Below, in pieces: positions 63,827-64,000 of a stretch of DNA of 64,000 nucleotides (the first letter of the stretch is position 1; each line of letters opens with the position of its first letter). Source of the DNA: Segniliparus rotundus DSM 44985 (lineage in GTDB: Bacteria; Actinomycetota; Actinomycetes; Mycobacteriales; Mycobacteriaceae); assembly GCF_000092825.1 (NCBI RefSeq), contig NC_014168.1, positions 2,285,946-2,349,945 of the forward strand, in the 5' to 3' direction. Both the position numbers and the translations under genes were made by a program. Under the pieces are notes generated by a model. The model did not search any database, was not told the DNA's origin, and worked only from the letters and a program-made list of their open reading frames with translations.

Positions 63827-64000
63827 CTGACCCTTCCTGATTGGTCGTTGGAGCTTATCCACGCAGCCTGCGCAGCGGGATCGTCGGCGCGGAACGCTGT
63901 GTCGAGCAGCGTTCCGTTCGGCAAAGTCCAGCGGATGACGCCGAACGCGTTCTCACGGGCCACCTTCCCCGCCGCAGCGCGCTCGGAGCGGACGGCGACA
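63823..64000 (-). CDS. Rv1382-like membrane/PH-like protein, C-terminal end (runs off right edge)
   Basis: The last 58 residues are visible, including ARENAFGVIRWTLPNGTLLD, TAFRADDPAAQAAWISSND and QSGRVR before a TGA that overlaps the carA ATG. The pattern matches the end of the small membrane protein that precedes carA in mycobacteria (Rv1382). Function is unknown. The N-terminus lies outside the window. Confidence 0.7.
   Translation of the reverse strand, partial: VAVRSERAAAGKVARENAFGVIRWTLPNGTLLDTAFRADDPAAQAAWISSNDQSGRVR

Overview
The window is high-GC (roughly two-thirds G+C by eye) and densely packed with genes on both strands. It looks chromosomal, from a mycolic-acid actinobacterium (order Mycobacteriales). 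Family markers support this: Mpa with a C-terminal GQYL, GarA with its ETTS phospho-site, MihF, SecA2, a PII with Tyr51, MmpS-like secreted proteins and degenerate PriA. Several blocks match Mycobacterium tuberculosis gene order, although the blocks are joined differently here. A Segniliparus-like genus is my guess from this mixture and is not proven by the sequence.

Layout. 1-4.6 kb: nitrogen sensing (amt-glnB-glnD, end of glnD off the left edge) preceded by ftsY, whose start region is repeated four times. 4.7-8.1 kb: secreted and lipoprotein genes (two MmpS-like, an acidic protein, DUF4349) and DUF1990. 8.1-12.0 kb: dTDP-rhamnose genes rmlC, rmlA and divergent rmlB with a small leader ORF, then a coiled-coil protein. 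12.0-15.2 kb: hexapeptide acyltransferase, glycerate kinase, beta-propeller lipoprotein. 15.3-23.8 kb: gcvP, a MerR regulator (ResR/McdR type), DUF151 nuclease, garA, gcvH, pgsA2, secA2. 23.9-29.3 kb: OsmC, proteasomal ATPase Mpa, trmI amid three small two-cysteine secreted proteins, RecB-like nuclease. 29.4-36 kb: map, a penicillin-binding lipoprotein, ispG, rip1, dxr. 36-39.4 kb: iron-type binding lipoprotein, DUF2631, fmt, a PadR regulator. 39.4-49.7 kb: priA, metK, coaBC, rpoZ, gmk, mihF, pyrF, carB, which are the nucleotide, cofactor and translation block.

49.7-62.7 kb is an accessory block that separates carB from carA; carA and the Rv1382-like gene resume at 62.7-64 kb. The block contains cspA, two EamA/DMT transporters, an SDR, an IS3-type remnant with perfect 92-bp terminal inverted repeats, an NmrA-like reductase, a decayed lipoprotein, and a four-gene operon with 4-bp overlaps: DUF1989a-DUF1989b-carboxyltransferase-allophanate hydrolase. 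A divergent APC transporter faces this operon. The gene set matches known guanidine/urea catabolism (carboxylase, carboxyguanidine deiminase pair, allophanate hydrolase). However, the carboxylase polypeptide has only the carboxyltransferase half, with no biotin carboxylase and no biotin carrier domain in the window. A 113-bp direct repeat of the allophanate hydrolase/transporter junction, 3,442 bp apart, records how part of this block was assembled.

At least 13 genes start with a TAnnnT-like -10 hexamer placed 6-7 nt before the start codon, the signature of leaderless transcription. Their starts are therefore well supported without a ribosome binding site.
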